A stretch of 64,000 nucleotides of DNA from RGIG3528 sp045616485 (GCA_045616485.1 JAZLGU010000042.1:1-64000); one strand, 5' to 3'. Shown: positions 1-8,973, counted from the stretch's first letter. Numbers and translations are program-made. The notes: generated by a model from the letters alone, not told the origin.

Positions 1-49
1 TTTATACGAAAAAATTTAAAAATACACTCTGTAGCACCCAATTTTTATC

Positions 50-99
50 AGAAAACGTGATAAATAAAGCTTAAAATAGCCTTATTTATCACGTTTTCT
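50..99. terminator. Long perfect hairpin downstream of ispD
   Basis: An 18-bp perfect inverted repeat (arms 50-67 and 82-99, loop of 14 nt) lies about 60 bases past the ispD stop. The arm reads AGAAAACGTGATAAATAA. On the plus strand it is followed by TTTT; on the minus strand a short T-rich run follows after a few bases. This suggests a bidirectional intrinsic terminator closing the tex-to-ispD block. Nothing else is recognisable in 1-158. Confidence 0.7.
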
Positions 100-158
100 T
101 TTGTAATCATAAGGTGTTGCACTTAGGTTGAAAATCTACCATATATTTTTTATACATT

Positions 159-845
159 TCATCTCTCAGAATCAGAAAGAATAGCTTCTATAATAGGCAC
201 ATCTGAGGGATGGGTAAGCTTGATATTTGTAGCTTTTCCTTCAATCATGTAAACCGGAGCATCACTGTACTTACGTACAACCATTGCATCATCCGTAATA
301 CTGTTATCTGACGCGTCAATGGCCTTTTTATAGGCATTAAAACACAAATCATAGGCAAAGCATTGTGGCGTCTGGGCTGTCCATAGATACTTTCTGTCTG
401 GTGTACTTAAAATCTTGTCAGAGTCGTCCACCACCTGCATAGTATCTACCGCCTTAACCCCCACTACGCAGGCCAAAAGCTTCTTAACCTTTTCAACAGC
501 CATATCAATAGTGGCAGTATCTATACATATCCGCGCGCCATCATGTATCAGGACATAATCGCATGACTCACAAGCCTTAAGCCCCTCATATACAGAAAGA
601 TAGCGCTCTGTGCCACCATAAACCAGCTTATGGCATTTTGATATATTATTAGTCGCAATCAGCTCTTCGCAAAGAAGCTTATACTCCTTTGTACAGACAA
701 GTACTATCTCATCTACACATGATTTTTGGAAGCTTATCAGCGTGTATTCCAGGGCTCTTTTCCCCAGGATGGAAAGATACTGTTTAGGTACTTCTCCTCC
801 CATTCTTTTACCGGAGCCTCCGGATAAAATAACAGCTTTTACCAT
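159..845 (-). CDS. ispD: 2-C-methyl-D-erythritol 4-phosphate cytidylyltransferase
   Basis: This cytosolic enzyme couples MEP to CTP to make CDP-ME in the non-mevalonate isoprenoid pathway. At 228 aa it has the usual family length. The N-terminal nucleotide-binding loop LSGGSGKRMGG (about residues 7-17) followed by PKQY is the CTP-binding signature, with Ser and Gly in place of the commoner AAG. The central IHDGAR motif (about residue 100) and the C-terminal KLTHPSD segment are also typical. It begins one base after the tsaD stop and is the last gene of a tightly packed block, so it is probably co-transcribed. Some family members are instead ribitol-5-phosphate cytidylyltransferases (TarI); with no teichoic-acid neighbours, IspD is the better call. 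Confidence 0.88.
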   Translation of the reverse strand: MVKAVILSGGSGKRMGGEVPKQYLSILGKRALEYTLISFQKSCVDEIVLVCTKEYKLLCEELIATNNISKCHKLVYGGTERYLSVYEGLKACESCDYVLIHDGARICIDTATIDMAVEKVKKLLACVVGVKAVDTMQVVDDSDKILSTPDRKYLWTAQTPQCFAYDLCFNAYKKAIDASDNSITDDAMVVRKYSDAPVYMIEGKATNIKLTHPSDVPIIEAILSDSER

Positions 846-846
846 T

Positions 847-1869
847 CTATTCTCTTTCTCCCAGCTTCAGATTGGGGATTGCATTTAGTGAGAGATCGGC
901 AAAATTTCCATTTAAGTACTCGTAGTAAGCTGCTGCTCCTATCATAGCTGCATTATCCGTGCAATAAATAGGCGATGGATAAATAAGGTTAATACCATTC
1001 TTGTCACATGCTTCCTTCATACCTGCGCGAATCGCTGAATTGGATGCAACACCTCCTGCAAGAGCTATGGTTTTATAGCCATATTCCTTTGCCGCATGCA
1101 GTGTGCGTTCCACCAGCACATCCACCACCGATGCCTGAAAAGAAGCTGCAACATCAGCCTGCACCACTTCTTCCCCCTTCATTTCCGCCTGATTCAAATA
1201 ATTTAATACTGCTGATTTGAGTCCGGAAAAACTGAAGTCATAGGGATTATCATCTACCTTGGCACGTGGAAATGAAATTGCCTTTGGATTGCCTTCTTTG
1301 GCAACGCGGTCTATTTTGGGGCCTCCGGGGTATCCGAGACCAATAGCCCTGGCCACCTTATCATAAGCTTCTCCTGCCGCATCGTCCTGGGTGCGGCCTA
1401 TAATCTCATACTTCCCGTAGTCCTTCACTATTACAAGATGAGTATGGCCTCCGGATACAATAAGGCACATAAAGGGCGGCTTAAGATCCTTGTGCTCCAG
1501 GAAATTCGCAGAGACATGCCCCTCAATGTGGTGTACGCCTATCAAAGGCTTTCCGGCGGCATAGGCAATAGCTTTGGCTGCAGATACACCAACAAGAAGC
1601 GGTCCGACCAGGCCGGGACCATATGTGACTGCAACTGCATCCACATCTTTAAGCTCCATGCCCGCATCAGAAAGTGCCTGGGAAATCACCGGATTTATCT
1701 TTTCTATGTGTTTACGGGAAGCAATCTCCGGCACTACGCCGCCATATAATGTATGTAAATCAATTTGCGAATAAATAACATTGGATAAAATCTCATGACC
1801 ATTACGGATAACGGCCGCCGCGGTCTCATCACAGGATGATTCTATTGCGAGGATATTTATATCACTCAT
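847..1869 (-). CDS. tsaD: tRNA N6-threonylcarbamoyladenosine transferase TsaD
   Basis: This is the catalytic subunit of the t6A complex, transferring threonylcarbamoyl from TC-AMP to A37 of ANN-decoding tRNAs. The 340 aa match the family length. The ASKHA/Kae1 fold is evident from AIESSCDET near the N-terminus, the metal-ligand motif HIEGH (His114, His118), SGGHTHL, and the C-terminal ALAGGVASN and TDNAAM motifs. It shares a co-directional block with tsaE, tsaB and rimI, its functional partners, although rnz and a small membrane protein separate it from them. TsaC/Sua5, the TC-AMP synthase, is not in the window. Confidence 0.97.
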   Translation of the reverse strand: MSDINILAIESSCDETAAAVIRNGHEILSNVIYSQIDLHTLYGGVVPEIASRKHIEKINPVISQALSDAGMELKDVDAVAVTYGPGLVGPLLVGVSAAKAIAYAAGKPLIGVHHIEGHVSANFLEHKDLKPPFMCLIVSGGHTHLVIVKDYGKYEIIGRTQDDAAGEAYDKVARAIGLGYPGGPKIDRVAKEGNPKAISFPRAKVDDNPYDFSFSGLKSAVLNYLNQAEMKGEEVVQADVAASFQASVVDVLVERTLHAAKEYGYKTIALAGGVASNSAIRAGMKEACDKNGINLIYPSPIYCTDNAAMIGAAAYYEYLNGNFADLSLNAIPNLKLGERE

Positions 1870-1889
1870 AAAATGCCTTCCATTAAAAA

Positions 1890-2501
1890 TTAATCAATAT
1901 CAATCTTATCAGTCTTTTCCCAGCCAACTATACGCCAATGCTTTTCTGAATCTTCCTTAAGAAGGAATTTCTGGTAAACATATGTGACATTGGTTTTCTT
2001 TTCCTGGGTCATGACATAGCCTATAACAGTAGCAAAATTCACCTGATTGCCATCCTTGTCCTTACCCTTAAAGTATTCTACCTGTGACTGCTTTTGAACT
2101 TTAGTAAGAACTATCATTTTTTTACTGTTTTTATAACTTTTGATTTCCTTTGTCAAAGCCTCTTTGTACTGGTCCAAAGGATTCGCAGCCAGAAATTCAT
2201 CATCATAAAGAGCGCGAATCTGAGAAATCAGTCCATCCAGTTCTTTTTCAGAAATTCCAACAGAAGGGCTGCCAAACCAGCATTTATTAATCCTGCACCA
2301 CAGCTCCACTACAGCCGCCGGTGTGGAAGGATAATAATTTTCCAGATCCTTTTCAATAATTGTCTGAGCTTCTGAATTCTTCTTTTTATCTGAATTAAAG
2401 TCTGAAGAATTATTTCGATTATTTATCCAGTAGAAAACACCCCATATTATGAGGCCAAGGATAATCACTGCAGCAATAATTTTTCCCAAATACTTCTTCA
2501 T
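1890..2501 (-). CDS. Small membrane-anchored protein, DUF6715-like
   Basis: I do not know the function of this protein. From the start chosen here it is 203 aa. An AAAGGAG ribosome-binding site sits 5 nt before the ATG of MKKYLGK, so an upstream in-frame ATG that adds 18 residues is rejected. It has a Lys-rich N-terminus, one transmembrane helix (about residues 5-25) and a predicted extracytoplasmic domain with charged helices. It ends in HWRIVGWEKTD, which resembles the WKILGWE ending of a Lachnospiraceae-restricted uncharacterised family (DUF6715, from memory). It lies between rnz and tsaD, with no clear link to tRNA modification; position alone suggests co-expression. Confidence 0.75.
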   Translation of the reverse strand: MKKYLGKIIAAVIILGLIIWGVFYWINNRNNSSDFNSDKKKNSEAQTIIEKDLENYYPSTPAAVVELWCRINKCWFGSPSVGISEKELDGLISQIRALYDDEFLAANPLDQYKEALTKEIKSYKNSKKMIVLTKVQKQSQVEYFKGKDKDGNQVNFATVIGYVMTQEKKTNVTYVYQKFLLKEDSEKHWRIVGWEKTDKIDID

Positions 2502-2587
2502 AGGTACTCCTTTCCACCGGAATAAGCCAGTACTGCTTTTAGAACGCCATGGCAATTCATAGCACTTTAGTGAATTAGAAACAGCTA

Positions 2588-3496
2588 TCAGTCAAGGAAT
2601 CTCAATGTCCTGCACTCCCCATCCTTTGCAATAATAGTATTGGGGAAAATATCCTGTGCAGCCTTTTTGTACTCTTTAGGGTGAGCCATTGAAGGGCTGT
2701 AATGAGTAAGCCAAAGCTCCTTTACCTGAGCCTCTTTCGCCATATTGGCAGCTTCCTTAAATGTCATATGTTTTTTGGAAATGGCATCTGCCTGCTTATC
2801 AGGCTCGCCATACATACCTTCACATATAAATATATCGGCACCTTTAGCATGATTAATTATGCTTTCTACAGGTCTTGAATCTGTACAGTATGTAATCTTA
2901 AGGCCGGTGCGCTCCGGGCCCAGCACCATGTCAGGGGTAAATACTTTGTCACCTTCCGTAATAATTTCGCCCTTTTGCAGTCGGCTCCAGAATGGAAGCG
3001 GTATTTCAAGAGCTTTTGCTCTATCCGGGTTAAAAAGTCCTGCGCGTTTTATGCTGACACTGTATCCAAAACAGGTAACATTATGATTAACTTTAAAGGC
3101 TTCCACCTGCATGCCGAATAATTCATATTCATTTTCGCTATCATTATGTTCAATAAAACGAAGCTCAAAAGGCAACTCCGGCGCTATGCAGCGAAGCTGT
3201 CCTACTATCTTTGTAAGCCCCTTGGGACCAACTATAATAACAGGCTCTGTGCGCTCAGCATTACCCATGGACAGTAAAAGACCCGGAAGTCCGGAAATAT
3301 GATCACCATGAAAATGAGTAATCAAAATAACATCTATATCGTGAAAGCTTAATCCCTGGCACCTCATGGCCACCTGAGTGCCCTCACCGGCATCAATTAA
3401 TATGCCGTGTCCATTGTATTTTAGCATAAGTGCAGTAAGCCATCTGCGGGGCAGGGGCATCATGCCGCCTGTGCCAACTAGACAAATATCAAGCAT
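2588..3496 (-). CDS. rnz: Ribonuclease Z (tRNA 3' endonuclease)
   Basis: This zinc-dependent beta-CASP/metallo-beta-lactamase nuclease removes 3' trailers from tRNA precursors lacking encoded CCA. At about 302 aa it is the usual short (RNase ZS) form. The HxHxDH signature appears as THFHGDHISGLPG (about residue 60), preceded by IDAGEGTQ. Further ligands are in the TDSRP segment and in the C-terminal LTHYSP. The ATG at 3496 lies 6 nt from GGAG; a TTG one codon earlier is too close to the ribosome-binding site. It follows rimI within the tsa block, so tRNA maturation and modification genes are grouped. Confidence 0.95.
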   Translation of the reverse strand: MLDICLVGTGGMMPLPRRWLTALMLKYNGHGILIDAGEGTQVAMRCQGLSFHDIDVILITHFHGDHISGLPGLLLSMGNAERTEPVIIVGPKGLTKIVGQLRCIAPELPFELRFIEHNDSENEYELFGMQVEAFKVNHNVTCFGYSVSIKRAGLFNPDRAKALEIPLPFWSRLQKGEIITEGDKVFTPDMVLGPERTGLKITYCTDSRPVESIINHAKGADIFICEGMYGEPDKQADAISKKHMTFKEAANMAKEAQVKELWLTHYSPSMAHPKEYKKAAQDIFPNTIIAKDGECRTLRFLD

Positions 3497-3519
3497 CAAC
3501 AGCTCCTTTATAAATTATA

Positions 3520-3975
3520 TTATTTATCATTTTTAATTTCGCACTGCATAAGCACGGCATTTTCTGTAGGTAACGTATAAAAATTTTTTCTTAATCCGTT
3601 ACGCACAAAACCTTTTTTCTCGTATAATGCCTGAGCAGGATAATTACTTTCTCTGACCTCCAAAAACAGAACCGAAAGCTCCAATTTTTTAGCTGTATCA
3701 AGCAGATAGTCCATAAGTGCATCCGCTATGCCCTGTCTTCTTTTGTCAGCTCTTACGCAAACATTACTGATGTCACCTTCGTCCAGAACGGTATAAAAAC
3801 AGAAATAGCCTAAAATATCTGATGTATCTTCGTCATCGCAGGCTACAATCATGTGATAATTTTCCTGCATAAGGCAACCCAAAAAGACCTCATATGACCA
3901 AGGCTCAGAAAAAGTAGATTTTTCAATAAGCTCTACTTTGGCACAATCTGCTATTGTCATAGGACGAATAATCAT
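3520..3975 (-). CDS. rimI: Ribosomal-protein-S18-alanine N-acetyltransferase (GNAT)
   Basis: This 151-aa GNAT acetyltransferase transfers acetyl from acetyl-CoA to a protein N-terminus (S18 in enterobacteria). The acetyl-CoA loop is visible as VRADKRRQGIADALM (about residues 90-105), followed by LEVRESNYPAQALYEKKGF, the classic RimI C-terminal signature. Its start overlaps the tsaB stop by 4 nt, indicating translational coupling. The tsaE-tsaB-rimI order is common in Firmicutes, although a role of RimI in t6A synthesis has not been shown as far as I know. Confidence 0.93.
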   Translation of the reverse strand: MIIRPMTIADCAKVELIEKSTFSEPWSYEVFLGCLMQENYHMIVACDDEDTSDILGYFCFYTVLDEGDISNVCVRADKRRQGIADALMDYLLDTAKKLELSVLFLEVRESNYPAQALYEKKGFVRNGLRKNFYTLPTENAVLMQCEIKNDK

Positions 3976-4676
3976 TTAAGCTTTTCTTCTCTTTCTCTTT
4001 CAGCCTGAGACTGGCGAAGATAATCAGGAGTATGGTCAGCTGCAGTCACCATTTTCCCTTCTGAATACAGCTGTAAAGCTCTGGCCGCCAGAGATGCAGG
4101 TCTTTGTACAGCTAATGAAACAGGAGCAAACTGGCAGGGCACCTTAACTTTTTCCAGTAGTGCTTCTTTGTAGACAGGTACTCCATCTCCCAAAAATATT
4201 ACAGGCTCTCCCAGAGAATTTACTTTATCTATAATAACGTCAAGGTCCACAGCCATTTGATCAGCCACAACCTTAAAGCCTTCATCATTATTTTTATAAA
4301 TGCCTGTATAAACCTGGTGGCGTCTGGCATCCATAAGTGGGCAGATAAATCCTGAAAATCCGAAAATATTAAAAGCCAGTACCTCTGCAGTAGGCACAGG
4401 TACAATAGGAATATTAAGAGCAAGTCCAAGGCCTTTGGCTGTAGATGATCCAATGCGAAGCCCTGTAAAACTGCCCGGCCCGCCTGATACCGCTATGGCA
4501 CTGAAATCCGACAGATTGGCAGCAGTTCTTTTAACCAGGTCGTCCACCATAGGCAAAAGTGTCTCAGAATGAGTCATTTTCAGATTTACTGAACACTCTC
4601 CTATTATTTTTTCTTCTGTAGCTATGGCTACGCCGGCTACAAGTCCTGAAGCTTCAATAGCAAGAATCTCAGTCAT
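3972..4676 (-). CDS. tsaB: tRNA threonylcarbamoyladenosine biosynthesis protein TsaB
   Basis: TsaB is the non-catalytic ASKHA-fold partner that forms a heterodimer with TsaD for t6A formation. The 234-aa protein begins ILAIEASG and carries MTHSETLLPMVDDL and the SGGPGSFTGLRIG motif (about residues 64-76), which are diagnostic for the family. It lacks the HxxxH metal site found in TsaD. It overlaps tsaE by 8 nt upstream and rimI by 4 nt downstream, consistent with coupled translation. Confidence 0.96.
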   Translation of the reverse strand: MTEILAIEASGLVAGVAIATEEKIIGECSVNLKMTHSETLLPMVDDLVKRTAANLSDFSAIAVSGGPGSFTGLRIGSSTAKGLGLALNIPIVPVPTAEVLAFNIFGFSGFICPLMDARRHQVYTGIYKNNDEGFKVVADQMAVDLDVIIDKVNSLGEPVIFLGDGVPVYKEALLEKVKVPCQFAPVSLAVQRPASLAARALQLYSEGKMVTAADHTPDYLRQSQAEREREEKLK

Positions 4677-5115
4677 TTGTATATACCACCTCTATATTTC
4701 TAAAATCAAAGCCTTTGGAAAGGTCTTTCTTTATAGTAATTTCAATATGTTTCTCCGGAATAAGCTCCTTTATCAGCTCAGACCACTCTACAAGGGATAC
4801 CCCCTGACCGAAAAAGCAGTCTTCGTAGCCAATTTCATCCATCTCGGCAGGATCCTCTATCCTGTATACATCAAAATGATATAAGGGCATTACACCACCT
4901 GTATAACTTTGCATAATGGTAAAGGTGGGAGAAACCACAGGCTCCATTATCCCCAGCCCTTTGGCAAAACCCTTGGTAAAAACTGTCTTGCCTACTCCTA
5001 AGTCTCCATTAAGACAAATAACGGTGCCGGGCTTTACAGTACCAGCCAGAATCCTTGCTATATCTCCTGTCTCTGCAGGAGAATTTGATGTAAAAACGTC
5101 TTTTCTCATAATCAT
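4669..5115 (-). CDS. tsaE: tRNA threonylcarbamoyladenosine biosynthesis ATPase TsaE
   Basis: TsaE is the small P-loop ATPase that drives turnover of the TsaB-TsaD complex. It has 148 aa. The Walker A motif GDLGVGKT (about residues 38-45) is followed by the family signature SPTFTIMQSY and LYHFDVYRI. The C-terminal VEWSELI segment is also characteristic. The ribosome-binding site is weak and two ATGs occur two codons apart, so the exact start is uncertain by 2 residues. Confidence 0.95.
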   Translation of the reverse strand: MIMRKDVFTSNSPAETGDIARILAGTVKPGTVICLNGDLGVGKTVFTKGFAKGLGIMEPVVSPTFTIMQSYTGGVMPLYHFDVYRIEDPAEMDEIGYEDCFFGQGVSLVEWSELIKELIPEKHIEITIKKDLSKGFDFRNIEVVYTND

Positions 5116-5126
5116 CCACTCTGAAA

Positions 5127-5696
5127 TTACTTAAGCTTCTTGGTCTCATCCGGTCTTGCAATACGCAGGATAGCCTTTAATTCATCCAGCTCCTCAATCT
5201 GATCCTTAGGTAAAAGTATTGCATTGTTGCCGCCGGTAAAAAGAATAAAAAGGTCTCTGGTCTCCCGTACTAAAAGCACCAGCTCCCAGGGGGCTTGCTG
5301 CCTCACCTCTCCCTGCTGTAAATAAAAGGCATTTTCAGCAAAAGTATAAGTCATGGGAAGCTTAAAGCTCTCAGAGGTATGCACCTGACGGAAAGCTTTA
5401 AATAAAAGCATAAGCGGCTCAATTACGGTAAAAAGCAGAGCCAGTAGCACCAGGAAAAAGGTAGCTATGGGAGAATCACCAAAGCCACATAAAAGAGCCA
5501 CAATGGCTACTGCAGAAAGGGCATAATTAATGCCCCCTCTGACACCGTAATATGAATTGTAAAAGAGGAAAGAAAACATGTAATTAGTTTTCATTGTAAC
5601 TTCAAAAGTTACCTTGCGACCACTGGGCTCAGATACCTCTCGGGTAGCCTCCTCTTTTTCCTCTTCTTCTGATATGTATTCCAAATCTTCTGACAT
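5127..5696 (-). CDS. YcxB-like membrane protein
   Basis: This 189-aa protein has an acidic N-terminus (residues 1-25, rich in Glu), two hydrophobic segments (about 58-100) and a C-terminal YcxB-type domain. The last is recognised from YTFAENAFYLQQGE, then a Trp-containing APWELVLLVRETRDLFIL strand set, and ILLPKDQI, which matches the usual pattern of Trp-Ser/Glu-x-Val then Ile-Pro-Lys. The molecular function of the family is unknown to me. It lies between tex and tsaE on the same strand. Confidence 0.75.
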   Translation of the reverse strand: MSEDLEYISEEEEKEEATREVSEPSGRKVTFEVTMKTNYMFSFLFYNSYYGVRGGINYALSAVAIVALLCGFGDSPIATFFLVLLALLFTVIEPLMLLFKAFRQVHTSESFKLPMTYTFAENAFYLQQGEVRQQAPWELVLLVRETRDLFILFTGGNNAILLPKDQIEELDELKAILRIARPDETKKLK

Positions 5697-5772
5697 ATTA
5701 TCCTCACAATTTTTAAAACAGCTGTCTGTAAAAAGTGAACAATGCAGTAAATATAAGGCAGTCAGTAACTAC

Positions 5773-8178
5773 TTATAAAATCATGGTAAGCTGAATGCGC
5801 TGCTTTTTAAGATCAACTGACATAACTTTTACATCTACGATATCACCAACGCTAACAGCCTCTAAAGGATGCTTGATAAACTTTTTATTGGTAATCTGGG
5901 AGATATGAACAAGTCCGTCCTGATGTACTCCAATATCAACAAATACACCGAAATCAATGACATTTCTAACTGTACCCTTAAGAATCATGCCTTCAGTAAG
6001 GTCCTTCATCTCCAATACATCTGAACGAAGAATAGGCTTGGGCATCTCATCTCTGGGATCACGTCCTGGCTTTTCAAGCTCTTTAATAATATCATTAAGA
6101 GTAAGCTCACCTATACCTAAATCCTGAGCCAGTGCCTTTTTGTCCTTGATGCGGCGGCTGATGGAGGAAAGATTGTCCCCCTCCGCAGCAGCTAAAATCG
6201 TCTCCTGTTTCTTGGGAGCTTCTTTCTTCTCAGGTGCTGCAGCCATCATAGGCTTGCCCGACTTAGCCATGGCATTGGCAAAAGCTGCGCCAAATACGGA
6301 ATTGGTATTGGTAACCTTAATTTCCTTTGGTCTCTGCTCTTTTACCCTGCGGTCCTTATTGGGCTGTGCAGCCTCTTTGGCGGCCTTTTCCGCAGCCTTC
6401 TGGTTACGGGCAGCCTGAAGCTGTTCTTTTCTAAGAGTCTCTATATCCTGTGGTACAAAGCCCAGAGTTGAAAGAAGCTCTGTGGTTGCTTTGTAAGACT
6501 CAGGGTGAACAGCTGTGGAATCCAGGGGATTCTGGCCATCCATAATACGTAAGAAGCCTGCGCACTGCTCAAAAGCTTTAGGTCCCAGCTTGGAGACCTT
6601 AAGCAGATCATTTCTGGTAACAAATTTGCCGTTTTCCTCACGATATGCCACTATGTTTTTAGCAATAACCTTGGAAATACCTGATACGTACTCAAGAAGT
6701 GCAGGGCTGGCAGTATTAAGATCCACACCTACTTTATTTACACAGTCCTCTACAACGCCTGCCAGAGTCTCTGACAGCTTTTTCTGATTCATATCATGCT
6801 GATACTGGCCTACGCCAATAGCCTGTGGCTCAATTTTTACCAGCTCCGCCAAAGGATCCTGGAGACGGCGGGCGATAGATACAGCAGAACGCTGTGCCAC
6901 ATCATAATCAGGGAACTCCTCTGTTGCAAGCTTGCTGGCAGAATAAACAGACGCACCTGCCTCAGAAGTAATAACATACTTGGTAGGTACATTCATTTCC
7001 TTAAGTAAGTCAACTATAAAGAGCTCTGACTCACGGGAAGCAGTACCGTTACCAACTGAAATAAGGGTAACCTTATGCTTAAGAATAAGGCGCTTTACAA
7101 TACTTTTAGCCTCATCCATCTTATGCATGCCGGGAAGGGTGGCGAAAACTACTGCTGTCTCCAGAACTTTTCCTGTGGCATCTACTACTGCCAGCTTACA
7201 GCCTGTACGGAAGCCGGGGTCCCAGCCCAGAACTGTCTGACCTACAATAGGTGGCTGCATGAGAAGCTGTTTAAGATTCTCACCAAATACTTTAATGGCG
7301 CCATCTTCTGCCTTTTCAGTCAGCTCGTTTCTAATCTCATTTTCAATGGAAGGAGCAATAAGACGCTTATATGCGTCTGCAATACATGCCTTTAATGCAT
7401 CTTCAGTGTATGCATTGTGCCCCTTAATAATCTGATGCTCCAAATATGTCTGAATGCGCTCCTCAGGAGCAGTAATCTTTACAGCCAGCACTTTTTCTGC
7501 CTCACCACGATTGAGAGCCAGAATACGATGTCCAGGAAGCGTAGATACTTTTTCTGAAAAATTATAGTACATCTCGTAAACAGACTCTGCTTCTTCATCC
7601 TTGGCTGATGATGAAATAATGCCTGCTTCAGAGGTCATTTTTCTTATCTCTGTACGATAGGAAGCCTCGTCAGAAATCTTTTCCGCAATAATATCCAAAG
7701 CTCCATTAATAGCATCAGCAGCTGTCTTTACCTCTTTTTCTTCACTGACAAATGATGCTGCTACTGACTCAAGACTTTCGTTAATATCCTGGGCATAAAT
7801 CATATCTGCAAGAGGCTGAAGCCCCTTCTCCACTGCAATAGTAGCACGGGTACGACGCTTTGGTCTGTAAGGTCTGTAAAGATCATCAAGAGCCACCTGA
7901 GTCATGGCATCATTAATCTGCTTCTTAAGCTCTTCTGTTAACTTGCCCTGCTCATCTATAGATTTTAAAATCTGCTCTTTTTTCTCAATAAGGGCTCTCA
8001 AATATTTAAGTCGCTCATCCAGATTACGAAGAACTTCGTCGTTTAAGGCGCCTGTTGCCTCTTTACGGTATCTGGCAATGAACGGAATAGTGTTGCCTTC
8101 ATCAATCAGCTTTACGGCTGCGTCTACCTGTTCGCGACGCACGCCCAGCTCTAAAGTAAGTTGTGCATTAATATCCAT
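5773..8178 (-). CDS. tex: Tex family RNA-binding transcription accessory protein
   Basis: Tex proteins bind nucleic acid and influence transcription; homologous to eukaryotic Spt6. Domains in order: N-terminal helical Tex domain (1-190), YqgF/RNase H-like domain with LGWDPGFRTGCKLAV (about 320-335), helix-hairpin-helix segments (VGVDLNTASPALLEYVSGI and following), and a C-terminal S1 domain (about 725-800, GTVRNVIDFGVFVDIG). At 801 aa it is longer than the usual 710-780. The extra length is an Ala/Lys/Pro-rich, low-complexity linker at about residues 595-670, just before the S1 domain. It is the first gene after a probable promoter and leads a nine-gene block. Confidence 0.95.
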   Translation of the reverse strand: MDINAQLTLELGVRREQVDAAVKLIDEGNTIPFIARYRKEATGALNDEVLRNLDERLKYLRALIEKKEQILKSIDEQGKLTEELKKQINDAMTQVALDDLYRPYRPKRRTRATIAVEKGLQPLADMIYAQDINESLESVAASFVSEEKEVKTAADAINGALDIIAEKISDEASYRTEIRKMTSEAGIISSSAKDEEAESVYEMYYNFSEKVSTLPGHRILALNRGEAEKVLAVKITAPEERIQTYLEHQIIKGHNAYTEDALKACIADAYKRLIAPSIENEIRNELTEKAEDGAIKVFGENLKQLLMQPPIVGQTVLGWDPGFRTGCKLAVVDATGKVLETAVVFATLPGMHKMDEAKSIVKRLILKHKVTLISVGNGTASRESELFIVDLLKEMNVPTKYVITSEAGASVYSASKLATEEFPDYDVAQRSAVSIARRLQDPLAELVKIEPQAIGVGQYQHDMNQKKLSETLAGVVEDCVNKVGVDLNTASPALLEYVSGISKVIAKNIVAYREENGKFVTRNDLLKVSKLGPKAFEQCAGFLRIMDGQNPLDSTAVHPESYKATTELLSTLGFVPQDIETLRKEQLQAARNQKAAEKAAKEAAQPNKDRRVKEQRPKEIKVTNTNSVFGAAFANAMAKSGKPMMAAAPEKKEAPKKQETILAAAEGDNLSSISRRIKDKKALAQDLGIGELTLNDIIKELEKPGRDPRDEMPKPILRSDVLEMKDLTEGMILKGTVRNVIDFGVFVDIGVHQDGLVHISQITNKKFIKHPLEAVSVGDIVDVKVMSVDLKKQRIQLTMIL

Positions 8179-8236
8179 GTGTAATATCCTATCTTTGTTA
8201 TTCTTAGAGAAAAAGCCTGCCTTTTCTCCACCCTAC

Positions 8237-8264
8237 ATTGTAACATATTTGATGGGAAAAACAA
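8237..8264 (-). promoter_or_regulatory. Probable sigma-A promoter of the tex block
   Basis: On the minus strand TTGTTT and TACAAT are separated by 16 nt, about 60 nt upstream of the tex start. A -35 of CTTGTT with 17 nt is equally possible. It lies just after the terminator of the preceding unit. Confidence 0.55.
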
Positions 8265-8292
8265 GGCTATTGAGCAGAATACTGAAGTAGAA

Positions 8293-8322
8293 AAAGAGAG
8301 CTTCTGTTTTGAAGCTCTCTTT
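8293..8322 (-). terminator. Intrinsic terminator of pfkA/SprA-related unit
   Basis: A 12-bp perfect stem (arms 8293-8304 and 8311-8322, loop AAAACA in minus-strand sense) is followed by TTTTTC on the minus strand. It lies about 35 nt past the stop of the SprA-related gene. Confidence 0.85.
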
Positions 8323-8355
8323 GAGTATTCTCATGATTCTTTATAATGTGAGTCA

Positions 8356-8973
8356 TTACTCTGACTCAATATCGGATCCGTCAGTGGTATGTCTTATCTG
8401 GGTATGAGTGACTCCACCTGAAACATAAGTCCTGCCACACTCAGGGCATATAGAAGTCTTAAGTGCTACTGAAACAGAAACCAGCTCAGCATCAGGCTTA
8501 TTGCCCTCCTGGATAGCATTAGCTACATGCTGGTGCTCGTGAGCAGATACTACAGCTGCTGCCTGAGATGGATCAATATGGCCCGGCGTCTTAAAGGAGA
8601 CATCTCCTTCATTCGAGCCGTCCACATACTTACGATTTTCGCAGGTCTCGCATTTTTCTATGCCCAACTGCTTTTCCATGCGGATCCTGGCATCGGACTT
8701 TTCTTCCTCAAAGGGATTATATCCATTAACCTTGTCTGCACTTCTGCTACTACCTGCTTTCATCATGTCAAAAGCAGCATTCCTGTCTTTCTCCAACTGA
8801 TCCGGAGTCTTTTTTACACGCTCAGTATCCTCATTACCGAAGGTCCTGGGCACAGCTTTAACAGGCTCTACCGAGCCCGGGTTTATATTGGCATTTATTC
8901 TATTGTCTACAGCAGCTCTGGTATATACAGAACCTGTATATAGGCTGCCATAAGCCGATACTCCGCCAATCAT
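8356..8973 (-). CDS. SprA-related putative metalloprotease-like protein
   Basis: This 205-aa protein has the sequence VSAHEHQHVANAI (about residues 140-152), an HExxH zinc-metallopeptidase-type motif, in the context of the SprA-related family (PF12118 by memory). Two CxxC pairs flank it: CETCENRKY (about 115) and ICPECGRTYVSGG (about 182), probably a structural zinc site. The N-terminus (MIGGVSAYGSLYTGS) resembles the start of other surface or flagellar-associated family members and is not a signal peptide; the middle is charged and probably disordered. Its role is unknown. It begins 26 nt after pfkA and shares its terminator, so is probably co-transcribed. Confidence 0.72.
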   Translation of the reverse strand: MIGGVSAYGSLYTGSVYTRAAVDNRINANINPGSVEPVKAVPRTFGNEDTERVKKTPDQLEKDRNAAFDMMKAGSSRSADKVNGYNPFEEEKSDARIRMEKQLGIEKCETCENRKYVDGSNEGDVSFKTPGHIDPSQAAAVVSAHEHQHVANAIQEGNKPDAELVSVSVALKTSICPECGRTYVSGGVTHTQIRHTTDGSDIESE

